Part shown: one piece after another, positions 5,941 to 6,994 of the stretch
Numbering within the stretch: position 1 is the first letter of the stretch
Layout of the letters: every line of letters starts with the position of its first letter
Source: an uncultured Muribaculaceae bacterium
GTDB lineage: Bacteria > Bacteroidota > Bacteroidia > Bacteroidales > Muribaculaceae
DNA length: 6,994 nt
NCBI GenBank assembly: GCA_947173755.1
Contig: CAMWGM010000078.1
Span: forward strand, 1-6,994
Direction: 5' to 3'
The notes under the pieces: generated by a model
What the model was told of the DNA's origin: nothing
The model's database searches: none
The model's input: the letters and a program-made list of their open reading frames with translations, nothing else
Position numbers and translations under genes: made by a program

Positions 5941-6423
5941 TTATGCTTCGGGTGCCTGCTCTGCTGCGGGAGTTTCTGCTGCGGGAGTCTCGGCAGCGGG
6001 CTTCGAAGTGCGACGCGAACGACGTGTGCGTGTCTTCTTCGCAGGCTTGTCATTGAGCATGAGTTCGTTGTAGTCAACGAGTTCAATGAAGCACATCTTG
6101 GCGTTGTCGCCGAGACGGTTGCCGGTCTTGAGGATGCGTGTGTAGCCACCGGGACGGTTTTCAATCTTCTTGGCGATTTCGCGGAAGAGTTCGGTGACGG
6201 CCTCTTTGTTCTGAAGGTGAGAGAAGACGAGGCGGCGGTTGGGGGTTGTGTCTTCCTTAGCGCGGTTGATGAGGGGCTCGGCGTAAACGCGCAGGGCTTT
6301 GGCCTTGGCAAGCGTGGTGAAGATACGCTTGTGCATGATAAGAGAGATGGTCATGTTGGCCAAGAGCGCGTCGCGATGAGCCTTCTTGCGGCTGAGGTGG
6401 TTGAATTTTTTATTGTGTCTCAT
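5941..6423 (-). CDS. rplQ: 50S ribosomal protein L17
   Basis: L17 is a large-subunit ribosomal protein that binds 23S rRNA near the exit tunnel. The family core is complete: MRHNKKFNHLSRKKAHRDAL (1-20), LANMTISLI, then KAKALRVYAEPLI (40-52), NRRLVFSHL, GGYTRILKTGNRLGDNA (92-108) and the end of the core, IELVDYNE (113-120). At 160 residues it is longer than the E. coli protein (127) because of a C-terminal tail: a Lys/Arg segment (126-142) followed by an Ala/Glu/Pro tail with PAAET, PAAET, PAAEQ repeats. Tails of this kind are usual in Bacteroidota. It follows rpoA by 8 nt, the conserved alpha-operon order, and is the last gene before a strong terminator. Confidence 0.97.
   Translation of the reverse strand: MRHNKKFNHLSRKKAHRDALLANMTISLIMHKRIFTTLAKAKALRVYAEPLINRAKEDTTPNRRLVFSHLQNKEAVTELFREIAKKIENRPGGYTRILKTGNRLGDNAKMCFIELVDYNELMLNDKPAKKTRTRRSRRTSKPAAETPAAETPAAEQAPEA
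5960..6004 (-). repeat. Three tandem 15-bp units in the rplQ tail
   Basis: Three consecutive 15-bp units on the + strand (5960-5974, 5975-5989, 5990-6004) encode the PAAET/PAAET/PAAEQ-type tail of L17 on the other strand. The first two units are almost identical (TCTGCTGCGGGAGT plus one base); the third has diverged. The unit length is a multiple of three, so copy-number change by slippage would alter tail length without breaking the frame. Confidence 0.7.
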
Positions 6424-6431
6424 CGGGGTAA

Positions 6432-6994
6432 TTACTCTTTATCAAGTTTATATTTCGAAATGTCCATTCCGAAGGAGAGATTCAGACTGGCAAGGAGTGC
6501 GTCAAGTTCGGTGAGCGATTTCTTACCGAAGTTGCGGAACTTAAGGAGATCGGTCTTGTTGAAGACAACGAGTTCGCCCAGAGTCTCGACTTCGGCGCTC
6601 TTGAGGCAGTTGAGTGCGCGGACACTGAGATCCATGTCGACCAGTTTCGATTTGAGAAGCTGTCGCATGTGGAGCACTTCTTCATCAAATTCCTCTTCGC
6701 CTTCCTGCTCGTCGGCTTCGATTGTGATCTTTTCGTCGGAGAAGAGCATGAAGTGATAGATGAGGATTTTGGCTGCTTCCTTGAGGGCGTCCTTGGGGAG
6801 AATGGAACCGTCGGTGGTTATTTCAAGTGTCAGCTTGTCGTAGTCGGTCTTTTGATCAACGCGGAAGTTCTCCACTGTGTATTTCACATTCTTGATGGGG
6901 GTGTAGATTGAGTCGATGGCGAGGACATCGATCGCATCGTTGGCGGTCTGATTTTCCTCGGCGCTGAACCAACCGCGACCCTTGTTGATAGTGA
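6432..6994 (-). CDS. rpoA: DNA-directed RNA polymerase subunit alpha (5' end outside window)
   Basis: The visible 187 codons are the C-terminal part of the alpha subunit, which nucleates RNA polymerase assembly and, through its C-terminal domain, contacts UP-element DNA and activators. The N-terminal-domain remnant includes NKGRGWFSAEEN, DSIYTPIKNVKYTVENFRVD and the TDYDKLTLEI segment. An acidic linker (ADEQEGEEEFDEEV) leads to the C-terminal domain: DLSVRALNCLKSAEV, LLKFRNFGKKSLTELDALLASLNLSFGMDI. The Arg and Asn matching E. coli Arg265 and Asn268 (VRALN) and the GKKSL DNA-contact loop are present. The reading frame continues open through the right edge at 6994; a GTG at 6887 is an internal valine, not the start. 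rplQ follows 8 nt after the stop, as in other bacteria. Confidence 0.97.
   Translation of the reverse strand, partial: TINKGRGWFSAEENQTANDAIDVLAIDSIYTPIKNVKYTVENFRVDQKTDYDKLTLEITTDGSILPKDALKEAAKILIYHFMLFSDEKITIEADEQEGEEEFDEEVLHMRQLLKSKLVDMDLSVRALNCLKSAEVETLGELVVFNKTDLLKFRNFGKKSLTELDALLASLNLSFGMDISKYKLDKE

Noticed and set aside
5902..6756. 284-codon open frame on the + strand opposite rplQ and rpoA
   Set aside because: It covers two certain ribosomal-operon genes in antisense; its Cys/Gly-rich start is just the complement of the L17 tail repeat.

Overview
The window looks like chromosome of a gut-type Bacteroidales bacterium, probably Muribaculaceae-like. That assignment is inferred from Bacteroidota-style promoters (TAnnTTTG -7 boxes), the near absence of Shine-Dalgarno sequences, the Bacteroidales flavour of RpoA, L17 and XseA, a secreted choloylglycine-hydrolase-family enzyme, and a moderately GC-rich genome. 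No mobile element, CRISPR array, tRNA or rRNA was seen.

Layout. One gene lies on the + strand at the left (170-1486): an unrecognised 438-residue protein with an XRE-like helix-turn-helix N-terminus and a C-terminus resembling DUF2442. It is preceded by a perfect 10-bp inverted repeat (81-110) and by a TAnnTTTG box that almost touches its ATG. Everything else is on the - strand. Read in the direction of transcription, from right to left, it comprises: (1) the end of the ribosomal/RNA-polymerase alpha operon, rpoA (5' end outside the window) followed by rplQ and closed by a strong intrinsic terminator; (2) a 104-residue single-pass membrane protein whose ATG sits 11 nt after that terminator's U-tract; (3) a periplasmic choloylglycine/penicillin-V-acylase-type hydrolase with its own terminator; (4) an apparent three-gene operon with a very good Bacteroidota promoter, encoding a tiny secreted protein that is little more than a T9SS-like C-terminal domain, a diacylglycerol/lipid kinase, and XseA (exonuclease VII large subunit). 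The kinase and xseA overlap by ATGA. The xseA end is convergent with the + strand gene.

Functionally most of this is housekeeping: transcription, translation, lipid phosphorylation, and ssDNA degradation in repair. The host-associated element is the hydrolase, which in gut Bacteroidales acts on conjugated bile acids or other linear amides. The least explained parts are the + strand HTH protein with its candidate operator and apparently leaderless start, the stand-alone sorting-domain-like protein heading the lipid-kinase operon, and the small membrane protein placed directly behind the rplQ terminator. I saw no convincing new multi-gene system.
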